A stretch of DNA of 64,000 nucleotides from Hybos culiciformis (taxonomy: Eukaryota > Arthropoda > Insecta > Diptera > Hybotidae). Within the stretch, counting starts at the first letter, position 1. Each line of letters begins with the position of its first letter. The stretch is taken from NCBI GenBank assembly GCA_964007475.1, contig OZ023273.1, positions 150,890,444-150,954,443 on the forward strand, written 5' to 3'. The notes under the pieces are model-generated. The model did no database searches. It saw only the letters and a program-made list of their open reading frames with translations, and was not told the DNA's origin. Shown piece by piece: positions 35,351 to 48,397 of the stretch. The position numbers and the translations under genes were made by a program.

Positions 35351-37494
35351 TTAATATTTTTTGATGGAAAACGCTCTAAAAAGCTACTAATAAACGAAAC
35401 AACTGAGTTCTAAACTCATTTTAGCTCTAAGCTCTATAATCAAATGTTATACCTTACAAAAATAAAAACTAACCTTTAACTTATTAAGAATTTAATGTTT
35501 TTTATCTGTTTAAGTAATGACTTGAAGAATTCGAATATTTTTAACGAAACCTTAATACCTAAAATTGTGTTGTTTTTTCCATTGCTTCTGTACTAATTTC
35601 ACGGTTGTATGGGGCCAGAACAGAAACATTATAAACATACATTTTTTCTATTCACTTATCAAATATATATGATTTTTCATTAGATTAAAATTAAACCCTT
35701 CTAAGCAACAAAAAATCTTATTTATAATAGTTTTGTGAATAAAATGCAAAACCGCCGCCGCCACCACTATACCGGGGCAGGTGATAAATTGATTTTGAAT
35801 TCAAAAATAAAACATTTTTTATTAAGATCTTTTTTTCTTTTTTTTTTGGTCAAAGTGTATGCCCGCGTAGATGTTTTAGCTTTGTTATTTTATATTAAGT
35901 ATATTTAATTTGAATGTAAGGAGTTGCATATGGCATCAAAAACGCACATTTTGAACGCACATTTTTTTTTTTTACTTAATTCAATTTTTTTAAAAAGAAA
36001 CAAGATCCTTTTTGAGGACAGCAGTAGAAAAAAAATGAATAAAAAAAACGATTTAAGGTGGTTGATTTTATTTGAAAGATCAAAATATTATCATGTGGGC
36101 CGAAATCAAAGGAAAAAGGATCCTTCATAATATGCCTTTTTTTCAAACTTAAAAACTATAGAATGTAGAAATATTTTTAGATTAAGATAAACATCATCAC
36201 ACGTAATACCTAGTGCTTGGTGATAGGTATTTTATTATTGAGGCTTTGTTTTCCTAAATAATTAATTTAAACCAAATTATCGGCTGATAAAGTTGTCAAA
36301 CCAAAAATGTCTCCTCATCAATCCGATTTAATTTAATTTCATAAATAATTATGTACTTTACTTACGTACTATTCAAGATAATAAAGTAAGAGATGTTATA
36401 TTGTGTACAAATAACATTTTATTTGAAGTAATGGTACCTACTGTACTTCATATAGAAAAAAACCTCAACACTCAGGCATTAGACGAATTTTTACACGCAA
36501 TTCAAGAAAGGGATTAGGCAGTCTGAAGTTTTCAACTTATGTATCTCAAACGTTACACTCTAATTTCATTAATTTAACAATTTCCTTTTTTGTTCATTAT
36601 TTGTTATTGTAATGATCATTTTTAATTTTTATAATATTAAAGAAATACGTTTTATATCAGAGAAAATCTTAAGTTGTTTCACTGCTGTTTGTGTTTTTTT
36701 CTTTGCTTCTCTGAATGTTAAATACTGAACAATTTTGTTGAAAATTATATCGCGGAAGCAGATGCATGACAAATGAGAAAAAAAAAACAGAGATCCTCAA
36801 AATGTTGTTTTTTAACTTTACACAAATAATGTTGATACCTACAAACTTATTAATGTAGGTACTACATTATATTTATGTACATTATATTTATATTCAAAAT
36901 TGTTTTCTGATTATGCGGAAATTATAATACATATTAAATCCTTGATGCAAAAATATAATGCATATATAAATGGCCAACTTTAAGTCGTCATTTGAATAAA
37001 AATTGAAATGTAAAAAGATCTAAAATAATCCAATTTTTTAAACTTCCTACGACCTACATTATTATTTCAATATTGTTTAATTCATATTAAGACTAAAAAT
37101 TAATTTAAAAATCTCTAAAATGGATATTGAAGCAGAATATTATCTAAACTAATTAACTAAAATGTAAATTCTCTATATGTGTTCACTATATTGGTCAAAT
37201 TTTATCACCACAATGTCTTGTAAACATGATTTTTCAATATTGTTGCAATTTTGATTCAAAAAAAAAATATTTACATGATAAATTATTATGATTTCACCAC
37301 CAAATTTCCATAATATTATGTATGTTATCAACAATAATAGTACCTAAGGCATATAACAATATACAACATAATGTTTTTCTTTTCATAACTTGTCATTAAA
37401 AAATAAATAAAACGCAAATTTTTTTTTTATATATCTAGGTATCTTTGTGTCAATCTCAATAATTATTCTTTAAATAACGTCAAACTTTGAAAAA

Positions 37495-37515
37495 AATAAT
37501 AATAATAATAATAAT
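37495..37515. repeat. AAT microsatellite
   Basis: Seven uninterrupted AAT units. Confidence 0.9.
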
Positions 37516-38249
37516 GAATAAAAAAAAAAGCCAAAAGCATAAATAAACAACATATTATAATATAACCTACATACATATGCATATGCATATTGATTATTTA
37601 TATTTTGCATATATGCATATTATGAAGTTTTCAAACATTTATGATAATATGAACATTATAAAATTTTTTTATTTTTGTTTTTTCTGAATATCGTTCTGAA
37701 AATTTGAATTAAATTAAACCACTCATTGATAAGAATTTAATTTTATAAAATGCAAAGTAACTTTAAAAACTAGTTTTTAAGTCATAATCACTAAAAAAGA
37801 AAAAAAAAAAAACTAGTTCTACACAAAATTGTTTTGAATAATTAAAAAATTAATTTATTTAAAAAATATGTAAAAAAAAAAAACCTTATCAGCTCCAACT
37901 AAAATGAAAAATTAGAAAAGGAAACACATAAAACCATAAAGTTAATTTTTAATTTTTTATGTTTATGTTTTTATTTTCATGCTTCATTTTATGTTATATT
38001 TATTTTTCGCAAACACCGAAGGTCGTTCAGTATTACAATGACCCTAACAAATTTGCGCTAAGTTGATCATATTTATGATGGAGTTAAAATTACGTTTTAT
38101 ATTTTCTGAGAGTTTATGCATGCATTTAGAAGTAAAGATTATTTTTAATCCTTTTTCTTTTGTATTATCTATACATTTGTATACTGCTGTTGTTGTTGAC
38201 GTGATGTATATTTGTGGTTGTTACTCAGAAATTTATTTCGTTATTGATT

Positions 38250-38430
38250 GACATAAAAAAATAGTTTTGAAGAGATTTTGAGCACTTAGCGTTAACCAAT
38301 TCTAAAAAGTTTTATACCATTTTAAAATATGAAACAGTCCAGAGGTAGTGTAATAGTAAAATAATCTAAAAAAAGGCTCTTCAATGAAATTTTGGAACAA
38401 AAAATGTTTGGGGCTCCCACATCCTCTTAA
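38250..38430. mobile_element. Half copy of the TTAA fold-back MITE (copy 2)
   Basis: Corresponds to the right half of 518-913: GTTTTGAAGAGATTTTGAGC, CACTTAGCGTTAACC, AGTTTTATACCATTTTAAA and ATCCTCTTAA appear in the same order. It ends in TTAA at 38427-38430. The left half is missing, and divergence is higher than between the other two copies, so this is an old, broken insertion. Confidence 0.8.
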
Positions 38431-41025
38431 TAATTGAAAGGAATATATAACCAGTAAGCTTTCCATATAAAAAATAAAATCCTTCAAAATAAAAAACAAC
38501 TTCCTTTTTTTTTTTTTTTAATTTTTTATCAATAAAAAACTTATTTTTATTAAAGCTTTATCACAAATTTCTCATTAAAAAGAGAATATCAATATTTAAT
38601 TCATATATAGTATATTTTAAAAATAAATTTAATATTTTTAATTTTATTTAGTTTTATATTATAATTCTGATTTTATTTTAATTAAAAGTCCGTTTATAAT
38701 CTAACTCATGTGATTAAAATTTAAAATAAACAAAAAAAAAATGTTAATTATAAAAAATTATTAATAATAAAATAAAAATCTAAAATGTAAGGACATAAAA
38801 TTTTTTAACAAAAAAGTAAAATTTAATAAAAGAAAAAAAAAAAAAAAAATGAAATATACAATAAGAAAATACATTAAGGAAGATTTTCGAAAAAAAAAAA
38901 AAGAAAAAATTTTTTTTTAAATTTACAAATCAATTGTTGAAATCTTTCAGTTTTTTTATTCATGATTAAACCAATCGATAATTTTTACAATATTTTTTAT
39001 ATAAAACATACAAGATTTCAATTTTATATAAACAATTGTAAATATTTTGATTTAGTGAAAGCTTTTCTAAAAAAATTCAAAATACTCTTGAGAAAATGTT
39101 TGTTTTTAAATTGAATAATAAAAATTATATAAATAAAATTATTTTTCTCAAGAGAAAGCTTTGCAAAAAAAAAACAAAAAAAAAGCCTAAATCTATTTAA
39201 TTTTTACATAATTAAATTGTTATATGTACAAAAAAAAAATTTTTTCCGCATCTATTTTTATTAATTCTTATTATAATAATAATAATAATAACAAACAGCA
39301 TGATAATTGGGTCCAATATTTTTTTTTAATGTGAAATTTTTTTTGAAAAATTTTTAAGCAATAATAAAATAGATATATAGTTAACAAAAGAGATATGGCA
39401 AAATTAATAATAAAATTTGATTTTTTTTTTTATATTCATAATCAAAAAAATCATTTCTTCAATAAAAAATTAATACCAATCCGAAAATTTGATTTAAAAT
39501 AAAATCAAAATATTAGGCATATTTAAATTTAAAAAAAAAAAGAAGAAAATAAAATTAAATTTAGCAAACATAATTTTTTTTTTGTATAAAATCTGAAAAT
39601 TAATGAAAACATAGAAAATTATTGAGTTTAAATTACTTAAAAAAATATATCAAAATTTAATGAATTTATTTTTAATTAAATTTAGTTTAAATTTATTTAC
39701 TCAATTCAATGTAAATAAAATATTTTAACAAGAAGAAAATGATCATAAAGAGAAATATTTTATTATATAATATAAATGTCTATTTTTTGTTCATTCATCA
39801 AAAAGATTAAATTGAATTTTATAAAAGAATATTCGCGATAATAAATAAAAGAATCAATGTAATTGGGGATCAAGTGAAGTTTGTAAGCCTTCGAATTTTT
39901 ATATTAGCAAATAGATAAAATAAGGAAAAAAATATTAATTAAATTTCTCGAAAAAAATAATTTCCTAAATTGAGCTCTCATGATTAATTTAATTTCTGTT
40001 TATATAATTGTATTAAATTTAAATATAAATATTATTTCTCAACTATTATTATTATAAATGTATAGTGAAGGAAATCGGAATATTCTCGATCAATTTTGAA
40101 TTTGATATTTTTCTTATTATATGTGTTATAAAAATACATCTTTTATTAGAAAAATATAAAACTTATGAAAAAAGTACAAAATAGACCAATTTCTACATTA
40201 TTATTACTATTAAAGAAACATTAAAAATTAACAGTATCATGATCTTCGGAACTAATTGAAAAACTAGTTGAAAAATAATAAAAATAAAATAAAATATTTA
40301 ACATGATTATTCAAAACTAAAGTAAAAATTTCTATTTCCCTCATAATAGCTGACTAAACTTCTGATTTAGCATTTAACTTGATTAGCTAAAAATTGTACT
40401 TGACTCAGATTTTTTTTCTTCAAATTTTTACAAAAATTCAGCATTAAATTATGAAAAATTTATAAATAATAATTATATGAGGAAATAATTATTTTTTAAA
40501 AATAAATTTGAAATCGAAAGTACATAATATACAATAATAATAATAATAGATGAGAAGAAAAATTTGTACTAAATTAATTTCGCTTATAAATTCAAACGAA
40601 ATATTTCTCTTACACATTCATATGTATAAATTCAAACTTATCTTTTTTTCCAGACATTAGAAACTCATTATCAGAAATCAATTATTCTTTCACAATAACA
40701 TAAATAAAAATAATTTAATAAATTAAATATTAACAAAACAAAAAAAAAAATTATTAAAAAAAAAATATTTTTTCACCCAACAATTTTTTTCCTATCAATA
40801 GTTTCTTCTTAAACGAAGAAAGATTAGAATGGATTCAATCCAATGGACAGAATTTTCTGTTAATTATAAAATCCGGATTCGCAATCTTCTCATTATAAAA
40901 AGGAATTATTATAATTTTTTTTTTTTCCATATTTCACATTTACATAAACGTACATTAATAAAAAATTAGTAGTAATATTATACATTTGATGTATAAATTA
41001 AAAAAAAAAAAGAATTTTACATATT
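38431..41025. other. AT-rich 3' flank of the tribbles gene
   Basis: Part of this is probably the tribbles 3' UTR on the minus strand, but I cannot place its end. The nearest obvious minus-strand AATAAA that I noted is at 40142-40147, about 0.9 kb after the stop. No other gene is visible; A and T homopolymers dominate. Confidence 0.4.
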
Positions 41026-41521
41026 TCATGTAAATGTCATAAAATCTAATTCTGGTACTTTTTGATCATCGGCCTGCAATTCATAACTATTAGTTGCTTT
41101 TTCCAATGCAAAAGCTTCTATTGAACCACCTATTCTGCGGGTAGTTTCATCCATTTTAAACCACGGATGATCTAAAATATCTTCGGTAACAATACGATTA
41201 CTAGGAACTCTTTGCAATAGTGATCTAATTAAACATTTTGCTTTTGGTGATACAAATTCAGGAATGACAAACGAACATCGTGCTATTTTAGCGAATAACG
41301 ATGAATGCTCTGGATCATTGAACGGATAACGTCCAACTAACATTGTATATAAAATTACCCCCATAGACCATAAATCTGCAGCCTTACCAGAAAAATCTGA
41401 ATTAGGTTTCAAAATTTCAGGTGCAACATAGGCTGGACATCCTATTTTTTCTTTCAGCACATCATCATCAGGATCTTCGAGGACAACAGCATCTTCCAGA
41501 GATTCGAATTTTATTTGAGTT
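41026..41521 (-). CDS. trbl: Tribbles pseudokinase, exon 3 (C-lobe and COP1-binding tail)
   Basis: The exon starts after a long pyrimidine tract and the acceptor AATTACAG, completes Arg313 and runs to the stop. It carries ESLEDAVVL, in which SLE (320-322) stands where kinases have the metal-binding DFG, a Tribbles hallmark. [11 protein letters not shown] (about 340), [32 protein letters not shown] and EDILDHPWF follow. The tail contains DQKVPE (465-470), the motif through which Tribbles proteins bind the ubiquitin ligase COP1. The gene therefore keeps both the pseudokinase body and the ligase-recruiting tail. A stop after FMTFT closes the 477-residue protein. Confidence 0.96.
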
Positions 41522-44500
41522 CTGTAATTAAAAAAAAAAAAAAAAAAAAATTGTAATTAAATAAAATTAATTTTTAAAGATAATTAATTTAAAAATAAAA
41601 TTTACTTTATTTTTATTGTAAAGTAATAAAAATTAATTTTCTAAGAAATACTTATACCAAAATAAAAATGCATATTAAGTATATATATATGTACTTATGT
41701 ATTAATTTAGAATATTAAATATATATTTCAGATTTCGTGTTATTTTAACAAGGTTTCTTATTCGAACAGCAGAAAAATGTGACAAATTTTAATATTCTTT
41801 TATATTTAGTTCCACATACTTACATTATTTACAATATAAATTTTGACAATATAAATAAGTATTTACAACAAAAATTATTTATATATAGTCCCAACCTTGA
41901 AAAATATTTTAAGATATTTTATTAAAAAAAAAAAATTAAAAATACATTCCCCATAAGAATATTTCACATACCTAAATTGGGTGTGAATCATTTATATACA
42001 GCGTTATTGTGTAAAATAAATAAATAGAAAAAAAAAGAAATAAACAAACAAATGATACTCCCATCTTAATTACATTATAATCAGATTCAGTTAATTAAAT
42101 TAACACGACGAAAAACTAATGTAAAACAATTTGTATTTAAAGATAAACGCATTTTTCAGTTTAGGTTAGTCTATAAATTTTAATTACTTTTTTTTTTTTG
42201 GATACAACAATATTCTTAACAAAATTCTTATTTTTATGTTTATTTTATATAATTTTTCTTTATTTATTTATTATTATACGTATATGTAAACAAAATCTCA
42301 TAATTCGATTTAATTTTTATTTCCTACACCCAGAAATTGAAAAACTTATAATACTTTAGATGAGTGAAAAATAAACAGTTGCCTCGCCTTAATAGCCGCA
42401 CCAAAGATTCATTTTTTTTTTGTTTTTATCTCTTTGGTTTCATTCATTTCTATTACTTTTTTTTTTGTTTATAATGCCCAACATTCTAAGGATGGACATA
42501 TTATGTAGTTTTTTTTTTTGTTTCATCAGGAGGCACATTAAATGTTAATTTTTAGACAAAAGGATTTAAAAATTTATTATATAGTGCAGGCAGACTTATA
42601 TTTGACTATGAGTTACAACAATGTATTTAGTAAATAGAACATGTACATATATTTATATTATGATTGAAAATTGTGAAACTGCAGAATTGATCATTATAAA
42701 TTTTAACATTTGACAATGCTTGAAAACATTCAAAGATTGATTTATCTAAAAATGTTAAGATCGTAAAGTAACCGTATAACAGATAAGAATTAAACTTCCA
42801 AAACCAATTATTACAATCAAATAATTTTTGAATATTAAAAAAATTCATAATCTTTGAACAAATATTCTGAATTTTTGAAACATAACTCATCTGTGCTTAA
42901 TTAATTAAATTAATGACATTTCTTGTGTAACTGAATTTTAGAAATGCAATAAAAATGTTATAAACTTTTCAGTAATTGCAGGCTTACATAAATTACACAT
43001 AAAGTTTAATGCATACAACGGAAACTCATTTCAAAATTAAATTTTATATTTATCGGGCAGCGGTAAAAAAGCCGAAATGCACAAGTTGATACACAAGTTG
43101 TAATTTAATAATACTTTTCAATATGATTTAAAGTAAAGATCTTAATTATAAATTATGAATCAAGTCATGAAAAAAAAAAAAAAATTGAAAACCTTTTCAT
43201 CAAATAACTACTGAAATTTTGATTCAATTTCATAAATATCTATAATTTTCGTTTAAATATACCTTTTATACGAGCTTTTATATTAAAAATAAAACCACAT
43301 ACATACTTATACGATAGTTACTATAAAAATTTAATTTAATTTTAATCTGAGGAAAAATAGAAAGACCTATGTTTGAAAAAAAAAAGAAAATAAATAAAAG
43401 AAAAATACAATTGTTACACCCTCAACAATCCCATCTTATCATATTATACTATATAATATTTACTTAGGTAGTACCTTAATAATATTCAATTTAATTGAGA
43501 TTGAGATAATTAAAAATAAATTGTAAGAAGTAGGTACTTATAAAGTTTTAATGAAACTAAAGCAGATTTTTATCTGGCCGATTTTAAGTGGGAAAATTGC
43601 AAGAAAATTCATTTTTCTTATGAATTTTGTTTTTTTTTCCATTGTATCGAGAAAATTAAATTAACGAAAAAAATAACATCGCGTAAATATTTTGTTTAAT
43701 TGAATTTAGTATTTTTTTTTTTTTGCTTCATAGTTTTATTAAATTAAGAACTGTAAATTGAGACTAACTCAATTAAGATTGTTTGCAAAAAAAATAAAAA
43801 TGAAGGCAAAAAAGAAATGTTTTATGCAAGAGCATAAGTGGATAATAATAAAATAAATAGCATAAATAGACACTGCTCTGTAGATAAAGAGTAATGAATT
43901 TCATTTAAGTATGGCTTAAAAATATAAGAAAAATTTGTAGGTTGTAACAAACTGGAGATAAGACATTACATTTAAGTAAGTATATAAAATTTTGAAAAAT
44001 TAAAATTTCATAACTGTTCTCATAATTTTGACCACAATTTTCTTTTCTAGTTCTAACTTCGGTTCTAACATTAAATATTTTATTATCAAACAAGTTTCAA
44101 ATGAAGAAAACCTTCAATATATGTTTAAAAAAAATTAGATATCTATAGTGTAATATTAATTCCTGACTTTCCCAAAACCACTATGCAAAACTTTTTCATG
44201 TCGCAAATAATTATACTAAGATAGAAATTTGCTCCAGCAAAGAATGACGGATTTCTCTAGTAAAGAAATAAAAAATTGTGCTAAATTCAAAATTTGTCAG
44301 TCGTATGCATTAAAGGTCTATTTCTTGATTGGGCACTTAATATTGAATAATATGCTATAAATTGAAAGGATCGAGCAAAATACCATTCTAAACAAAATAA
44401 GTCAGTAAGTCTTTTTTTCCTTCGTTCGGCATGCGATACAGTAAAAAATTATAAAGTTTTTGAACTTTTAATTTAATTTTAATAATCAAATTAGGATTGT

Positions 44501-46395
44501 TACAAATTGAATTATTTTTTTTCCTATACTGTTAAATAGATTAAAATAAGAATTGAAGAAGAAAAAAAAAAATTAAATAAAGAATTCAATTATGAAAATA
44601 GTTCCTGTAAATAATAATATGTGCATTACGTACATAAGTAATCTAATTGAAATTACTAAGCTCACGTAATTTAATAAATCGAAATCTAGACCTTCATTAA
44701 TATCTTCTAATTTCTTAGGTGCATTAAGTACTTTAGTGTTATAATAATGATTTTATTTTCAACATTTTATCTTAAATTAGTGAACAATTTTTTAACTAAA
44801 TAGATTTGTACTTAGTTAGTTAATTTTTGTCAAGACAAAGGTATAATGATGGCAATAGTACGTAATGTGGCAAAAGTAATAATGAGGGCAAGAGTAATGC
44901 CGCTTTATTACAATTCTCGAGTAAAATCGAGTTAAATATATGTATTAACACTTCAAAAGCAAAATACTTTCACGTTCTTCATAGAGAGGTAGGTTCTTTA
45001 ACTTTTAAAAAGGGTAATGAAGCAAATACTTAATAAATATATTAAAAAAAATAGAATAATAACTTAATACATAACAAATTTAGTTTCGGAGTTCCGAATG
45101 TCCGGTTTCTTATCACAAGCCGTATTTTTATTTACCAATTAACTATGATATAAGTTAGTTATACATTATAACTATATTCATCTTAATAAAATCTTAGATA
45201 AGTTATGTAATATAATAATTATATCTGATCATATATTTAATTAGAAAAAAAATCATATTAATGATTATCTTATTAGGTATATAATATATATTGTAATTTA
45301 ATTTTGTTTATAAAAGATTTCAAAATAAAAATATTATTACAATCAAAATCGAAATTATTTTCTCTTTATAATGCGCGTATATGTAAAATGTGAATGAACT
45401 CTTAAATTCATTTTTTTTTTCGTAGTTTAGCACTTAACATTGCACCATATATTATCAAAAAAAAATTTTGTTTTGGGCTTTTTTTTTTCTTTTCGAATAC
45501 TTTTACATAAAATGTATGTATATTTTTTTTGTGTTATTTTTTATAAAAGTTTATTGACTTCATGAACATATTTTTATACTCATAAATCTATTATTTACAT
45601 CATTAAAATTCAAATGCCATCCAAATGTTAAAATAACGAAAATAAAAAACTAAAATAAAAAATTAGAAAACTTTCACAATTATTGCAAAAATTAAATTTC
45701 ATTTATAAAAACATTTTTTCTTTTTTTTTTATAACCATAAAAATTACATTGGTTTCGTGAAAGTTCAACATAAATGTAAGCACGAGCTGTCAAAAAGAAA
45801 AAATAAATAAATATCAAGTTTATTCAACTTTTTGATATTTCAATTTAATAAATATGTACTTACCTACCTACTTATATAAAATAATAAATTAAGTAAGTAG
45901 ATTTTTTTCGAAATAAATTTTATTATTTTATAAATTATATTTTATTTAAACCATATTGAATTTAAAATAAAAAAAAAATTATTGGAATGGTTATAATAAT
46001 GATTTAATTAAGCAATTTATTTAATATTTATTAAAAAAAATACATACTTAATATTAAAAATTTTATTTCTATTTTAAAAGACAAAAAATATTAAAATTAT
46101 CAAAGTTGAAATACAAACTAAAAACTTAACATTTACATATTATAGAAAACATCTAGAATTGCTAACTAAAAAAATTAAAATTTAGCTAAATAACTATCTT
46201 TAAAAATAGAACTTAATTCGTTTCATTTTATTCTACAGCCTAATACTTAGTCCCAGAATCCTAATTATAAGAGATTACTTATGAAGTTTCCATACGTTTT
46301 TATTTTACATAAGTATATCAGTTAATTATATTATAACTTTATTATAACTTTTCTCTCAATTATAGTTTTTAGTCGCATTTATATAGTTTCTTGTT

Positions 46396-46757
46396 TTAAG
46401 GGGATTTGATACCAGTTTGGATTTTTTGTTCCAAAATTTGATTGAAAAGCCGTTTTAGATTATTTTAAAGTTTAATTTAGAAAAAGCATTTCATTCACAA
46501 CCTCCGAACTGTTTGATACTTTAAAAGGGTATAAAACTTTTTAGAATCAGTTAAGACTAAGTGCTCGGAATCTCTTCAAAACCATTTTTTTGTGTCACAA
46601 ATTGGTTTTGGAGAGATTTCGCGAGCACTTAGCCTTAACCGATTCTAAAAAGTTTTATACCATTTTAAAGTATGAAAACACTCCTGAGGTTGTGAATGAA
46701 ATGTTTTTTCTAAATTAAACTTAAAAATAATCTAAAACGGCTTTTCAATCAAATGTT
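46396..46757. mobile_element. TTAA fold-back MITE (copy 3, right end truncated)
   Basis: Starts at TTAA (46396-46399) with GGGGATTTGATACCAG. It follows copy 1 closely through both arms, including TTAGAATCAGTTAAGACTAA on the left and AGCCTTAACCGATTCT on the right. The match stops after GGCTTTTCAATCAAAT near 46757, so the last 35 or so bases and the right TTAA are gone. It lies in intron 2 of tribbles. Confidence 0.88.
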
Positions 46758-48051
46758 ATTGAAATTCAGTGTGATACTGATTCGAAGCAAAAATGTTCAG
46801 AAGAAGTAGGAACTAAGTACTTTTATATTCTACGCGAACAAATATAAACTACAAATCCTTGAAAAATAATTTTTAAGGAAGCAAAAAACTTAAAAAAAAA
46901 ATTAATCTAATCAAAACCAAATATTAAAAATTAAACATGTTTTTGTATTTAATTTAATTTATTAAAACTTTATTTAAAAATAAAAAAAAAATAACACTTA
47001 ATTTTGTAATCTAGAAAAGTTTATTCAACTTTATATTAAAAAAAAAAAAAAAACAAAAAAATTTTTCTACAAAATTCGAATGGATTAAGCGCCACATAAA
47101 ATTTCTCTTTTTTTTTTATTATTATTATTAAAAGAGATTCCCCACTATACAATGTTAAAGGTGGCAATAATTGTATGATGTTGAAAAAAATAAATAGAAA
47201 TAATAATAATAAAAAATAAAAAATAAAAACAAGTCAATAACCTATTTTGTAATGTGCCGGAAAAAAAAACAATTTTTTTTTTTTTTTTTTCAAAAATAGC
47301 AAAAAACTTTAATAAAAAAAAACTAAATAGCTAAATAAATTTCTTCTTGGATTACTAAATATATACCACAAAAAAACATGATTTTTTCCATAATTTTTCT
47401 TTTCTTTATAACATTTCGTAGATGTACAAAACAAACAAACAACAAAAAAAATTCCAGCCACAGAGAGCAGCGATATATATCGCACTCCGAAATACTGATT
47501 GCATGGTTTATGTTTTTTTTTTTTTTTTTTTTGTACATTATGCAATCAACAACAAACAGAAAATAGAAATACATACATAATATGTATAATGAAAACATAA
47601 GTAATAATCATAAATAAATTAAGTGAAAGAAAGAAATATAAAAAAAAAAACAAAAATCAAAATCTTGTAAGTAAGTTTATAGTTTAGGGAAATTATTATT
47701 ATTTTTTTTATGTTATTTTGGAAATTCTGAAAAGAGATTGCATTTAAAAATGCATTATTATATATTTTCGGTTGAATGCATTTTGGAAATAATTTTTTTT
47801 ATTATTCTCATTATGTCAAATACAAAATAACTTGTAGGAACTTCAACAGAAGAAGATACATACAATATGAATAATTATTTAAAAATTTCCCAAATTCTCC
47901 AGAAACAAAAAAGAAAATTACTTTTAACCACGCTTTTAAAACATTAAAAGAAAATTATGAAATCTATACTTAGGTATATACATATAATTATTTCAATAAT
48001 TAAGTATGCAGTAAAAATGAAATAACAATGTAATAAAAATTAGGATATGTT

Positions 48052-48397
48052 ACAGGTTTAAACACATTAAATAAGTTTTATCATTGAGTAATAATATTTA
48101 TAAGAGGGGCAGAATTCATACAAGTAAATTTTTTTCAAAAATTATGCCAATATTTTGAATGTATTGAGTAAAACGTTTTAACTCAAATGTGTTTATTCTT
48201 AATTTTATTATTTTTATTATTGTATTAAGAATAAACACATTTGAGTGTAATAAATTTTTATTCAATACACTGAAAATATTGTCATCATTTTTGAGTTATT
48301 TGAAAAAAAAAATTCTGAAATTTACTTGTATGAATTCTGACCCTCTTATAAATATTATTACTCAATGGTTTTATACAGGTTTATACACATTAAATAA
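48052..48397. mobile_element. Inverted-repeat element flanked by a 23-bp direct repeat
   Basis: The arms (about 48075-48212 and 48218-48374) are inverted copies sharing CATTGAGTAATAATATTTAT, AAGAGGG, CAGAATTCATACAAG and CTCAAATGTGTTTATTCTTA. The loop is only a few bases. Immediately outside lie near-identical direct repeats, 48052-48074 and 48375-48397, with one mismatch in 23 (core CACATTAAATAA). This could be an unusually long target duplication or a transposition into a repeated sequence. It is non-coding and lies in tribbles intron 2. Confidence 0.7.

Larger units (their letters stand above)
34353..38249. other. Gene-poor AT-rich sequence
   Basis: No supported gene. It contains the plus-orientation copy of a dispersed repeat (35225-35350), a small GC island with CCGCCGCCGCCACC near 35752-35766, and an AAT microsatellite at 37495-37515. 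Confidence 0.5.

Noticed and set aside
38302..38499. 65-codon minus-strand frame
   Set aside because: Mostly lies in the half copy of the fold-back MITE and runs out into flanking DNA.
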